A stretch of DNA of 64,000 bases from Eucommia ulmoides (lineage: Eukaryota > Streptophyta > Magnoliopsida > Garryales > Eucommiaceae): NCBI GenBank assembly GCA_016647705.1, contig CM028339.1:22432803-22496802 (forward strand), written 5' to 3'. Shown in pieces: positions 11,921-23,995 of this stretch. Numbering within the stretch: position 1 is the first letter of the stretch; every line of letters begins with the position of its first letter. Position numbers and translations under genes: made by a program. Under the pieces are notes generated by a model. The model was not told the origin of the DNA. It made no database searches and worked only from the letters and a program-made list of their open reading frames with translations.

Positions 11921-12600
11921 TGAAATAATTTTCTTTCGTTAATTTGCAATTATTTTATGAGTTAAATTGAAAGTTTGTATTTTATTTTTATTTTTATTTT
12001 TGTTTTTCATTGTATAATTATGATATTTATTGTCGATTAGTTGTTGTGGTGATAGAGAAATTTTTTTGTGGTGGTGATAATTAATATTTGTTGTGATGAT
12101 AATTAATATTTATTGATGTGGTGGTGGTGATAAAAATGTTTGATGTGATGGTGATGGCGATGGTAGTGATAGTGAATATTGACTCTAGAGGTGGTGCAGA
12201 TGAAAATTTGTGGGGGTGACGGTGATGGTAGTTTAATGTTTGTTATGGTGGCGGCGACAGTGATAGTAAATATCTGCTGTGATGGCCGCGGTGATTAACA
12301 AATATTTGTTATAGTGGTGGCAGGGTGATAGTATGTATTTACTGTGGTGGTTACGGTAATAGAAAAATTTATTGTGGCTGTAACGTAATATTGAATATTT
12401 TCTGTAGTGATCAATATTTATTAAAAAAAATAAAAAAGAATGAGGACTATTTTTGTCGTAAAAAAATAATATATTTTTAGAATTGGGATAATATATTTTT
12501 AGAATTGGGATTTTGATGAAATAAAAAAGGATGGTGGGTTAAACTTGAAAAGTGGTGGACGTTTGGGGGCCAAAAAATAAAATCACCCTATTTAAAAATA
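11280..12600. repeat. Dispersed repeat with (TA)n(TG)n and GTGATGG units
   Basis: 11450-11760 has a GC-richer stretch with repeated AGATCTGG and GTCGTC words, of a style also seen at 16490-16700 and 41540-41780. 11847-11922 is (TA)n then (TG)n. 12010-12420 repeats the degenerate GTGATGGTGATAGTGAATATTT units of 3640-3870, and the tail to 12590 matches 3880-3995. The combination suggests a decayed non-coding element of about 1.3 kb. Termini are not resolved. Confidence 0.45.
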
Positions 12601-13550
12601 TTATATTTACAGAGCCAGTAGATAAATTAATTGTAAAAAAAATGTAAAGAGAGAATGGGGTTAAGTATAAAGTTTTTGAAGAGAAAAAAAAATATTAGCA
12701 ATAAAATCTATATAACAAAACAGGACAGGGTATATTTTGCCTACACATTTTAAGGCACGGATCAAGGCATCGATTGAGGAGTATTTACAGAAAATACACA
12801 TTAAACTCAATATTAATGAAACATATTTTTATTCTTTAATTTTAGTTATATTTGTTAAAATGGAAAATATTTAGTTTTCATTTAATTATTAGGTATTAAT
12901 TATGAAAATATAAAAATTAAAGTTAGTAGTCAATATACATTAAGAAAAATTACACTTTTTCCTCAAGTTTGGGGTGAGTTTATATATGATTCTTGATGTT
13001 TACCAAATTGCATGTTAGTCCCTGAAGTTTAATTTTTGTTTCCAATACGGTCCAATTATAATTTTTGTTAACAAAATCAGATGAAATGTATTAGTATAGG
13101 GGTACTTTTGTCAAAATTGCCTTTCTTTAAGTAAAAATGGATTTTTAAATGGACCGTGAGATTTTCAAAGGTAGTATATTTGGTCTCTTATATTATAACT
13201 CATCTTTAATTTAGTCAACCGAAATTTTCGTCACGAAAATTAGACAGATTTCATTAATTTTGGGGCATTTTCATAATTTTTCGCTTCTCTCACTCTTTTT
13301 GCAGCTATAAGAAGATTTTTTTTTTTTGTCCCGACTTTGTTTTTACAATAATACATCTTATAATTGTGGACAATGAAAAACTTTTATCCCTATATTTTAA
13401 TAAAAACTTAATAAAATTCTTAAAACTACAACACAAGATTTATAAAAATTTAAGATTGAATTGAATTTTTCTTAAAATATATGGGTAAATTTTTTATTTT
13501 TCATAATTTGTAAAAATCAAAAGAGATTCACATAAAAAATTAGGAATTTT
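12600..13550. other. AT-rich intergenic sequence, repeat-like, no gene
   Basis: I see no coding exon here. The phrase TTACACTTTTTCCTCAAGTTTGGGG near 12950 and GTTAGTCCCTGAAGTTTAA near 13015 are of the kind found in many plant dispersed repeats, so part of this is probably an old non-coding transposon. Confidence 0.35.
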
Positions 13551-14473
13551 AATTGAATTTAATTAAATATAGGGGTAAAAGAAGGCAATTAAATGGTGAA
13601 TTAACAAGACGATTTCCAGCAATTTAGTTTGTGGGGATGCTTTATTCTTTTTTCGACACTATTCTCCATCTTATTCACCATTTCGGCACAAAAATATTCC
13701 ATTGAAGAAGCTTGAGAGGTCTGGGAAAAAATAAATAACATTTCCATGGAAGGCCAAGACATTAAACCGAGTTAGAAATGTATTTATTCTAGATTTCTCA
13801 ATGTACTTCTATTTCTTATTTAATTTTGTTTATGTATAAGGTTGTATAAGAAAGAGATTCACATTTTTACATTGTTTATCCAATTAATTCATGTTTTTAT
13901 CATTTTATAATTGTTAGAAATAAATTATTTGTATTTATAGATTAGATCAAATACCTGTGATTTAGATTTAACTGTTATACAATCCGTTTTCTTTGGAATC
14001 AATACGATTTAATATGATGGATTATACTTCGAGATTGATTTATTGTAGATTAGTAGGAATCGAATTCCTAAGACAATCCATGCCGATTAAATGTCGATTC
14101 ATCGTAGATTAGTAGGAATCAAATTTCGAAAGTGGTCCATACCGATTAAATGGTTAAACATTCGTTGTAACCTGGTTTGTAGTTATATTACTTCATTACA
14201 CACATAATCATAATAGATAAAGAGTAGAGGTCAATGGGAAAATCGAAAAATTAATACATGCCCCTAACCCTGTCATTTATCATGTCGAATTTTAATTTAA
14301 ATATATCTTTAGATATTATAATTTAAAATAAAAAAACCAATTCTACTAAATTAATTCGAAAAATAAGATAAAATTAATAATTGCAATTCAATTCGTGTGA
14401 TTCGATACTCTTACTAAAGTGCATTATACTACAATATTTAGCTCTTAAATCTGAGTTTAAATTTGAACGATCA
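13550..14473 (+). mobile_element. Truncated 5' LTR of Athila-like element A
   Basis: The segment from GGCAATTAAATGG onward, with GTGGGGATGC, GAAGAAGCTTGAGAG, TTTCCATGGAAGG and the phrase TAAATTTGA..GATCA, matches 23010-23995. The upstream third of the 1.3 kb LTR is absent here, so this copy is 5'-truncated at about 13550. The end GATCA is followed five bases later by the primer-binding site. Confidence 0.7.
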
Positions 14474-14478
14474 AATTT

Positions 14479-14497
14479 TGGCGCCGTTACCAGGGGA
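14479..14497 (+). other. Primer-binding site of element A (tRNA-Asp type)
   Basis: TGGCGCCGTTACCAGGGGA, just after the LTR, resembles TGGCGCCGTTGCCGGGGA. That form is known from Athila-like Ty3-gypsy elements and is complementary to the 3' end of tRNA-Asp. It fixes the element orientation as +. Confidence 0.75.
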
Positions 14498-16097
14498 TTG
14501 ACAATGTTAATTACGGAGAAGCAAACAACCAAAGCACAACAATTGCGCTCATCACTAACGCTAAGACGCGCATAACCCCTAGCGCACAAAGTCTTAGCAA
14601 GCAAGCTGTGCATGCTAAGAGAAGAGAAGAGATGTTCGCAATGGCATTAGAATTCATTAAAGCCCGATTCGCACCGTGATCATTATTTCGACACAAGAAA
14701 ATGAATTTACTTAATTTTTTCTTTATTTTTCACTCATCTGTATATCCATATTTCATTCTTTTCTTTGTTACCCTGTGAATATTTTTTGTTGTAAATTAGA
14801 ATGATTGACCAAGGCTCCTAGATTCAACTAGGCTAATAGCCAAGGAAATCAGGTTATACGTTCTGGTTTTATTTTTTTTTATTTTTGAAATATTGGCTGA
14901 TTTTATGACATAATAATTTCATCAAAATCCATTTCTTCCTACCGCTCAATTCCTACTTGATTGGCAATACCCTACAGTTGACCTTCAACACGTTTATCTT
15001 GCTCCATTGGACCCGCCAACTTAGTGTAATCAATATTCAAACAACTAGCCATGGGAAGACTATTATTACTATAATCCGAGATCAAATGTATATCAAAATT
15101 ATTCTAAGTCTCAAACACCATATCCTCCTCAAGCTTTACGATATTCACCTAGTTTTGCGGAGAAGTTGTTAGGTATTCTTTAAACCTTAGAGTCCGATTT
15201 CCAACATCTCTACTCCCAAGCCCAACAACCAGAGTTATGATCAGGAGAATTTGACACATTCACTAAGTTGGAGTTAGAAGCATTACCGAGTCTACCCATG
15301 ACCAATATTGAGCGTCGAACCTCGATCGAAAATCATAGCGAGTTTTTTAAGGATTCCATGATTTTTTGGAGTAGGTGTGAGATAGAAAATAAAGTAAGGT
15401 ATGAGAGTGATGACGAGTGGATGAATTTAGGATCCGATAGTGCATACATGGATGAAGTCATGATAGAAAATTATAAGGAAGATCAAAGCCAATCACCTAA
15501 TACAGAGATCATTCAACTGGTGAAAACACCCATAACACCTTAAATACTGCATCCTGAAAAATTTACTTGATGAGGTAAACCAACCGCCAACCTAAATTGA
15601 GGATAAATCTTATCATTTAGGGGGGTTGACGGGACTCGATTACTATTGAAGTTCTGCTGAAGGGACAACCTAAGAAGTCCTGAAGAAAAGAGACGAGATT
15701 CGTTCCCAGAAATATATTTATGGGCTTGAGTGCTAAATGCGAGTCATATAAGGTAGATTGGAGAGTGACCAAGCAGAAGGTAAAGAGCGGATTATTCCAT
15801 TACGGATAGATGCAACTCTTTCACGTCCAGCTGAAGATGTAAAACTTAGCGTTAAGTGTGAGACAACTCACTAGAAAAAAAAATACTATGGAACTGAAGG
15901 ACATTCATATTATACCTAACCTTGTGCCTTTTGTTTCCATGTGTGCATATTTCATAGGTTTGGAGGCATTTCAAGGAATTTCTAGAAGCAAATCCAAACC
16001 ATTCCAACATGAGGTTGTCTTGTTCTCTTACTAAAATTCTTTTCGTTCTTTTTATTGAGGACAATGCTAGAACTAAGTATGTAGGAAGGTTATCTAA
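14498..16097 (+). mobile_element. Internal remnant of element A, no pol recognised
   Basis: About 1.6 kb separates the primer site from an end-of-coding landmark (TTGAGGACAATGC near 16060 followed by AAGTATGTAGGAAGG). A similar place in Athila-like elements holds gag-pol and then TAAGTTTGGGGG. Short frames such as 15268-15543 (acidic, 91 codons) exist. I recognise no protease, RT or integrase motif, so the element appears non-autonomous or heavily deleted. Confidence 0.5.
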
Positions 16098-16169
16098 TGT
16101 TATTAGTCAATGAGAAATATGTACTTTGCATTCAAAAATATTTTATTAGTAGAAACGTGTAGATTAAGA

Positions 16170-19100
16170 GTAAAACTGTTATGTTATAAAAGTAAGGGTT
16201 TATACCATTTACCTCTTCTATTATTTTGCTCCAAACCAGATATCACCCCCATCATTTTACAAATACCGGTCACCCTCTTTGACCAATTTTGTTTGGTAAA
16301 AAGACATAAATGTCCTTCATTTTTTTAAAAAATAAATATATTTTTTAATCTTTTATTTTTCAAAAATTCACAAACACCCTTATTTTTAAGAAAAAATATT
16401 GTTTTTTTATTTATGGGATCTATTTAATTTTTTTCTAGTCCATGCTGTATATTTTGTTCTTTCTCTTCCTCCTTTGCTCAACCACCAATACTCCACCACC
16501 GGTAAAATGTTCATCGATACTACCCCTTTTTTCTCTCTGTCTCTCTGTTAACTGTTCACCGGCGCTCCCTTTCTTCTCTCTCTTTCTCAGATTTGCTGCG
16601 ACGATAGATTTGCGGTTGCAACGGATCTGGACCGACAGATCTGTTGTCGCGACTGTCCAGATCTGTCGCGACAACAAATTTGGTGGAGAGAGGACCACAG
16701 CCTGGAGTGCGTTGAACCAGAAAAATTGGCTCAACCCCAGATTTCTCACTATTCCAAGGTGCAGAGCAATCGAATGGTACAAATTGAAGATAGAAATAAA
16801 GGGGCTGAATAGGACGATGAGGACTAGGTACTGAGAGAACAAGAAGCGACTGCATTGGATGCCATTGAAGAAGGCGAGGACTAGGGCTGTGAAATTGATT
16901 TTAGAGTTGGAAATTCAAGAAGGATGCGGCTGTGAAATTTTAGGGTTGTGATGTTAGGGATGGGTTTGAGGAATATTGTAATAGGGGTGTTACTGTAAAT
17001 AATAAAAGTAGAAGGGGTTATTTATGTGTATTAGTTTTAATTATTTAAATATTTTTAAATAATTAAGGATAAAATTGCCATTACAATAAAATCTTTATTA
17101 ACTTTTTGCCTATAGGGGAATTATGGTCTTTGACCATAATAATAAGAGAGGTGACTGATATTTGTAAAATGACAGATAAGCTAAATGGTATTGTTGATCC
17201 CGAGGTTTTGATGGATAATTAAAGGTTGATATTTTTTGTAAAACTAATGGGTTTGTTGAGTGTTTAAAAAAAAAGAGTTTAATTTAAAGATTGTATCATA
17301 AAGAAAATATCAAGGGTACAAAGATGGAAATCGTAGAAATGAAGAGTGTTGAAGATCCTGAAAAAATTAAGTGAAAACAATTCAATACTCTTATACTCTT
17401 AATGCAACCCGAGTTAGGATCACACACGACATTATTAAATGAGTTATATTTTTGTGTATTTGATTTGATGAATTTTAAGATCCTAATAGTATTTAAATAC
17501 GTGCTCCTATGTGAAATTGAAAAATAAAAATTGACCAATGTGTAAATCATGTTTAAAGTTGAAATTTAGGGTGAGTCAATTTAGTTAACCAAGAAAAATT
17601 ATCGGTTAATTGAATTAAACGTTGAGTTTTGGAGCAAAAATTAGTGAATGAATTAATCAATCAACATCAATCGGTCAACTGATCAAAAAATGATTGATCA
17701 ACTAATTGAAATCGTGAGGTTTTAGAGTAAAATATGAAGATCATGCATTAATCGGTTAACCGACCAAGAAGGGTTCGGTCATCCGATGGGTCTAAGGGTG
17801 GAAAAAGAGAAGTCTCTGAACCAATCGACCAACCGATTAGAAGGCAATCGGTCAACCGACTGCGCTGTGTTTTGGCTAGAAAAACTCCCTAAATCAATCG
17901 GTTAACCTACCAAGGGGAGATCGATCAACCGACTAGTTGTTTGGTTTTGTCCTGGTTTGCAGGCTGAATCAATCGGTCAACCGACAGGCCATTGTTTGGT
18001 CAACCGACTATTTCGGTTGAGATTTCAAGGATCTTGGTCTTTTGGTAAAAAATTAACCATTTTTTTATTATTCTAAGGGAGAAATTCGGGAGATCTGATT
18101 TTGTTGAAGATATGGTCTATATGTTTTGAATTTATACTGATTTGGTTCACATATTAAATGATTTTCTCAATTTGGTTAGTTAAATATTTTATGTCTTTGT
18201 GATTGATAATTGAAAAAAAAAAATGAGGACCTATTTGAGAGTTTTAAAAGTTATTTTTAAGTGAAATACAATAGAATTGAATAAATATGTTATATGGGGT
18301 CTAAAGGTATCTTTTAGAGGCATATCTTTTAGAAAGTAGCCGTTGGAGGATTTGATACTGGTCTATATAATTAGACCTGCAGGATTGTGATAAGAAACAT
18401 AAAGAACATCAGTTCCTAAGCTTTTTTAAGAGTTATCATTCTGCTGAGATTCATTCAAGAGAGATATTGTGTTACGTTCTTGATCTAAAGTGCTGATTGT
18501 TTTGGCATTACTGATTTGTGCTGTCATGCGATTCTATTTACATTCTTCGGTGTTATCCCAATGAGATCTTTCCAAGCTATTATTCCTTATTGTGATTTCA
18601 TATAATTATATTTGCTTGATTGTAAAAATCCTTGAAAAATCGTTTTCAAATTTACGAGCATAGAAATATTTTTTAAAACGATTTTGTGTATTTATCTACT
18701 TATGTGTTTTATTTTGTGCTACCCACACTTATTTATAATCAGATATTAATTTGCCTCACATTGTATCTATCACTTAGTAAATTTTGAGACATTAATCGAG
18801 TTTATCTATTTTGAGGTGGTAGAAGTTCCTTGTAGAAAGAAGCTCAATTTTTTTGTGTATTTGTGAGTTTGAGTAGATTAGACACGGTTGGGCCAATGTC
18901 TGGTCAGGGTAGCTAAATTTCAATATTTTTCGATAAAAATATTAGAGTTTGATATTTTCCTAAGTATAAAAAGGTTAGGTTATTTTTTTCCCTTGAAAAG
19001 AACTAAGTTTTGATTATTTTTGAATTAAATTGAGTGAATTGTGAATGTTCCATCCTTACTTGTGAAAAAGATACTTATGAGAGTTGTGAGGTTTAATTTT

Positions 19101-19545
19101 TAGCCTGTAAAAGGATTAGGTGGTGATTCTTCCTGTAATCAAATTATGTTAGTCTTTACCTTGGTAAAAAAATAAGGTTCTTCCTTAGCTTGTGAAAAGG
19201 AAAATTGTAAGGATTTAGTTTCTACCTAGTAAAGAGATCAAGGGATTAGTGGTTGTGAATCTCTGAAGAGCTCGGGGGACTGGATTAAGTAAGGCTAGTT
19301 TGCTGAATCGGGATATATCTTGGTGTGCTGCTTTATTATTTTTATCATATTCTATTTGAGTGTGCACTTAGAATATAAACACTTATTCGCTGCGTAACGA
19401 AGATAATAATTAATTTAGGATAAATTGATTATTTGATAAATTAAGTATTGAAAGTTTTAATTGTTTAAATTTTTTATAATTACCCAATTCACCCTCCCTT
19501 TTGGATAGCTCACTGGGTTAACATGTATAAATCTATGATAGTAAC
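16170..19545. mobile_element. TIR element (MULE-like) split by a solo LTR
   Basis: The left arm (TTTATACCATTTACC and CATTTTACAAATACCGGTCACC near 16200-16280) matches the reverse complement of the right arm (TTTATACCATTTAGC, CATTTTACAAATATCAGTCACC). The right arm is read across 17110-17191 and 19524-19545. The arms exceed 80 bp with indels, which suggests a Mutator-like non-autonomous element of about 1 kb. The solo LTR 17192-19523 sits inside the right arm. The overlapping frames at 16442-16855 lie inside and look like chance. Confidence 0.6.
17192..19523 (+). mobile_element. Solo LTR of family S (2332 bp), TSD ggtat/tgtat
   Basis: Begins TGTTGATCCCGAG and ends GGTTAACA. The flanks are GGTAT (17187-17191) and TGTAT (19524-19528), a 5-bp target duplication with one mismatch. 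No internal retroelement sequence is present, so it arose by LTR-LTR recombination. The region 17590-18020 holds many diverged copies of an AATCGGTCAACCGACT unit. Confidence 0.88.
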
Positions 19546-22500
19546 ACCTAAGCTGGTTTCGAGTTGCACTATTGTTCATGCATCCCAATTTTAAGTGTAG
19601 TAATCTTTGCTCATGTTAGCAAGTTATTGAATAACAACTAAGAAGAGTATTTGTGTTCTTTTCTCTAATCAGAAAAATCGATATAAAAGATTTTTTTTTT
19701 TTTGTGTAAAATAACTAAAATAAAATCTATGTTAGCTCAAACATCGGGTTCTCACTAAGTACCTGGGCCTCTTGTCTCATTAAGTAGTGAGCGTTTGCAT
19801 CAAAAGGTAAGAGTTAGGTGTTGGGAACGTGATTAATCGGTTGATCTTGAAATCTAGGATGTCCGAGTAATTAAGGTGTCTCTATACCTAATGCCCCAAA
19901 CCAACTAGATTGTGATTATTAGCCAACACTCACTATATAGACATCCTAGAAAACCCAATAGGATTAACATTACACATGTCATTCGCCAAGTTAATTATTC
20001 TTAAAATAATAATAATAATAATAATAATAAAAAAGAAATAGAGAGAAGAATTAGGTATTTTTGAGCTTGAAATTCATTAAGTTGCTTATCTTGAGGGTTG
20101 AGATCACTTAAACTTGAGGTGAGCTTCATGAACAAAGTAAAATTCGGTGCTCTTTGACATCACTAATAGTTATATTCTTAGATGCGCATCTATTTCAACT
20201 AATGTATATTTCTGACTTTACTTACATTGCCTAACAGGTTATTGTGAGTAGTAAACATGTTTGTAGGTATTGATCCTAAGATTTTGATGAACAATTAAAG
20301 GTTGATGTTTTTTGTGGAACTAACGATTTGATTAAGTGTTTCAGTTTATTACTTCCAATGATAAAGATATTATAACAAATAATGAATGGATGCTAAAAGA
20401 TGATAATAAAGATGATGAAGGATTAAGACGTTTAAGAATTTGAAGAACTTAAGAAAAATAACTCAGGTTAAATTTCAACTCTTAATATCCCAATTAGGAT
20501 CACACACGACACAAAAAGTTTTTTTTTAAAATAATTTTTATAAATATGTGTGTTTTTTTATAGAATCCTAATTAGTTAAATTATTTGCTCCTATGTGTTA
20601 TTGAAAAAGAAGTAAATATAATTGATTAAAATGAAATTTAAGAATGTAGTGGAGCTAACCGAAAAACGAAATCGGTTAAAGGGGCGAAAACGTTGAAGAA
20701 AATGAATTAAAATCGAATTGGGAGAAGTGTTCCAGTACTAGTCAACCGACTAATAAGTCGACCTGAGCTTAAATTGTGAATTCTCTAAATCGATAAGTCG
20801 ACAGGGAGGTCAACCTGTGACCAGAAATATAACTCTCTGAATCTCTAGGTCAACAGATAGGTTGACCGATGGACGATGGATTTTTGGCTTGGCTACATCC
20901 TGAATCGAGTGGTCGACCGGTGATCCTTGGTAAGTCGACTTATGGCACTGTTTCAGGATTTTGTGGAATTTTGGAGTTTATTCTAAAAGTAGCCGTTACT
21001 AGTCGTTTTATGGTTAAGATTCACGAGATATATTAGGTATTTGATGTTATTTAAGATATGCAACATATATTATGATATCCCTATAGATATGGTTCATTAA
21101 GTTTAAATATTTTTCAATTTGGTACATGTAATTCTTTTTATTCTATTTAATTGTGATTGAGAAATATTTGGGGGACTTAATTGAGATGTTTATAATTAAG
21201 TGATTTGAACCAGGATGAAGTCTTAATTATATAAGGGGTCTATAAGAGTAATTAAATGTCATAACAAGTGGGAACTAGTCGATGGAGAGCTTGTTTTATT
21301 CCCTTTTAAATAGACCTACGTTTTTCACTTCAAAAAGAGATGAGATATCAATCATTCTGAGCTATTCAGCTCCTGTGCTTTCTAAGAGTTATTATACTGA
21401 GAGTTTTGTGAGAATTGTCTTGAAAATAATTCTTGAGATATTGAAGAAAATTATTGTTGATCACCGATTTGAAGTTGCATTGCTAATTATTATTTATTCG
21501 GTAGAATTCTGGTGAGATCATTCCAAATTACTTGTTATTAATTGTTGCTGGATTATATTATTTATTGTTTGGATTTTGGTATTTGAAATTATTTTCCAGA
21601 TTTTTTATTGAAAAATATTTTTGAAACAATTTCTTGAGAAATCTTATTACGTGCTCAATTATGTGCTACCCAATTTTTTTGTTTAAAATCAGATTTTGAA
21701 TATCTCACTTTTCTGTCATTAGTTTTGGGATATTAATTGAGTTCTAATTTATCTGGGGTGGTAGAAGTTTTTAGTGAAAAAATCACTTATCAATTATTTG
21801 TAATTAGTGAGTTGAGTGTCGGATTAGATACTATTGGGAGTGTCTAATCAATGGTAGTTGGTTTCAATATCTTCTGGTAAAGAGATTGAGGTTTTGATCT
21901 TTACCTAAGGTATAAAAAAATTAGGTGTTAATTCTTCATTGATTGAATTTGTGAGTGATTTTGTAAAAGTTTCATCCTTACCTAAGAAAATGATAGTTGG
22001 AGTGTTTTTGTGAGATTTTGAATCTTGAGCCTAAGGTATAAAAAGAATTAGGTCGTGATTCTCCCTATAATAGAATTAGGTTATTCTTGAGCTTATAAAA
22101 AATAGAGGTTATTCCTGAGCCTATGAATTTTTTTTTTATAAAGGTTGATTCTGAGCCTGTGAAAAGAATTTTTGTGAGGGTTTGTGTCCTATCTTTAAAG
22201 GAATCTTGAGTTTAGTGGGTGCGAATCTCCGTAGAGCTCGGATAATTGGATTTGCCAAGAGTAACTTGGTGAACCAGGATATAACATGGTGTTCTGTTTT
22301 GTTTCTTTATATTATTTATATTCTATTGTTTGCGTGTGCATCTAGTTGATAACACATATCCGCTACTATAAAGATAATAATTAATTTTAGGATAAAATTA
22401 ATTGTTTGAATTTTTGAAATGTTATTATTATTCTGATAATTTTTTAATACTACCTAATTCACCTCCCTTCTTAGGTAACTCACTAGGCTAACAGTAGGTA

Positions 22501-22667
22501 TCATATTTGTAACTTTCGCGAGACTAAAACTCGTCTACTATGAATCGCCTAGGGGTTTAAAGGTTTATTGAATACGCTAAATACAATCGTATTCCTTACA
22601 AAAGTTGGCTTTTTTTATTTTTTAGATTTTTGTTTTCTCAAGAATTAGCAAAATATAAGTATGGCAA
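19546..22667 (+). mobile_element. 3' untranslated internal part of element A, interrupted
   Basis: ACCTAAGCTGGTTTCGAGTTGCA near 19548 resembles ACCTAAGGCACGATTCGAGTTG in the related element at 34820. The text near 19780-19960 (AATCGGTTGATC, TCTAGGATGTCCG, ACCTAATGCCCC) is of a type I associate with the 3' non-coding part of Athila-like elements. It is interrupted by the solo LTR 20268-22493. It resumes at 22494 and ends at AGCAAAATATAAGTATGGCAA just before the 3' LTR. Confidence 0.5.
20268..22493 (+). mobile_element. Solo LTR of family S (2226 bp), perfect TSD gtagg
   Basis: Starts TATTGATCCTAAG (TG mutated to TA) and ends AGGCTAACA. It is flanked by GTAGG on both sides (20263-20267 and 22494-22498), an exact 5-bp target duplication. 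It aligns throughout with 36773-39086. The inner cluster at 20690-20950 has GTCGAC/GGTCGACC units. No coding capacity. Confidence 0.9.
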
Positions 22668-23995
22668 TGATCTTTCCCAATTTTTTTTACTAAATTTTCA
22701 TCTTAAATCTATATTTTTTTTTTCAATTTTTAATTACTTTTAATGCAATTTACTATTTTTGTATGTACAAGTGCGAAAAAAAAGAAATACAGAAAAATAG
22801 TGAAGAAAATAGCAAAAATTGAGCAAAACCCGCAGCCCGCATATTGACACGGTGCAACACTAGCTTATGCTCGCGACCCAGGCCAATCTGGCTAGGGCTG
22901 TGGGTACGACCGACTGGGTCGCTCTCGCGACACATTCGTGAAACACTGTAACGGTTCCCCAATTAGGGAATTATTACATTTAAAGGGCAATTAAGGAAAA
23001 TAAGGGCAATAAAAGGCAATTAAATGGATAATTTAAAAGATGTATGAAAGTTTTGTGGGGATGCTTTTTATTTTTATTATTATTATTGTTGTTGTTGTTA
23101 TTATTATTATTATTATTATTATTTCCTCCTAGTCTTCTTCATTATTCATTATTTTCTTGGCACTATTTCGACACAAAAAATATTCCATTGAAGAAGCTTG
23201 AGAGCTTTGGGGAAAACTGAATAATATTTCCATGGAAGGTTAAGGCATTAAACCAGTTAGGATGCATTTGTTCAGATTTCTCAATGTAATTTTATTTCTT
23301 ATTTTATTTTATCTGTATGGAAGGCTATATAACAAAGTGATTCATGTTTTTACATTCTTTATCCAATTAATTCATATTTTTATCATTTTATAAATGTTAG
23401 AAATAAGTTATTGGTATTTGTGGATTAAATCTAATACTTGTGGTTTACATCTAATCATTATACAATCCATTTTTATTGGTATCGATTCGGTTTAAATAGG
23501 ATGGATTATATTTAGGGATTGATTCATTGTATATTAGTAGGAATCGAATTCTTAAGATAATATATGTCGATTAAACGATTGATTAATTGATACATTTAAT
23601 AGGATAGGTTATGCTTGGGGATTAGTTCACTGTAGATTAGGAACCAAATCTCGAATATAGTCCATATTGATTAAATTGTCAAAGTTTAATTGTAACGTGG
23701 TTTGTAGTTAGATCACTCACTACACACAGAATCAAAATAGATAAAGAACATAACTCATTGGGATAATCGAAAAACAAATACATGCCCATAACCTGGTCAT
23801 TTATCATATGATATTTTAATTTAAATATTTTCTGTATTTTTATAATTTACACCATAAAACTAATTCTACTAAATTTACTCAAAAAATAAGATAAAATTAA
23901 TAATTACTATCTAATTCATTTGGTTCAACACCTTACTCAAGTGTACTGTACTACAATATTTTGCACTTAAATCTAAGTTTAAATTTGAGGGATCA
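22668..23995 (+). mobile_element. 3' LTR of Athila-like element A (about 1.33 kb)
   Basis: The start TGATCTTTCCC follows AGCAAAATATAAGTATGGCAA. The equivalent junction of the related element at 35646 reads AGCAAAATTTCAAGTTTGGAGG and then TGATAG. The end GATCA matches the 5' LTR end at 14473. The inferred length, 1328 bp, fits the 1.30-1.31 kb LTRs of the element at 31476-39275. A GC-rich stretch (22830-22945) and an (ATT)n microsatellite near 23070-23123 lie inside. Confidence 0.6.

Noticed and set aside
16435..16855. Overlapping 99-135 codon frames on both strands
   Set aside because: They lie inside a TIR element, overlap in opposite directions, and show no known motif. GC-richer composition explains the lack of stops.
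22947..22955. TGTAACGG as start of the 3' LTR of element A
   Set aside because: No polypurine tract precedes it. The junction at 22668 matches the related element and gives the expected 1.3 kb LTR length.
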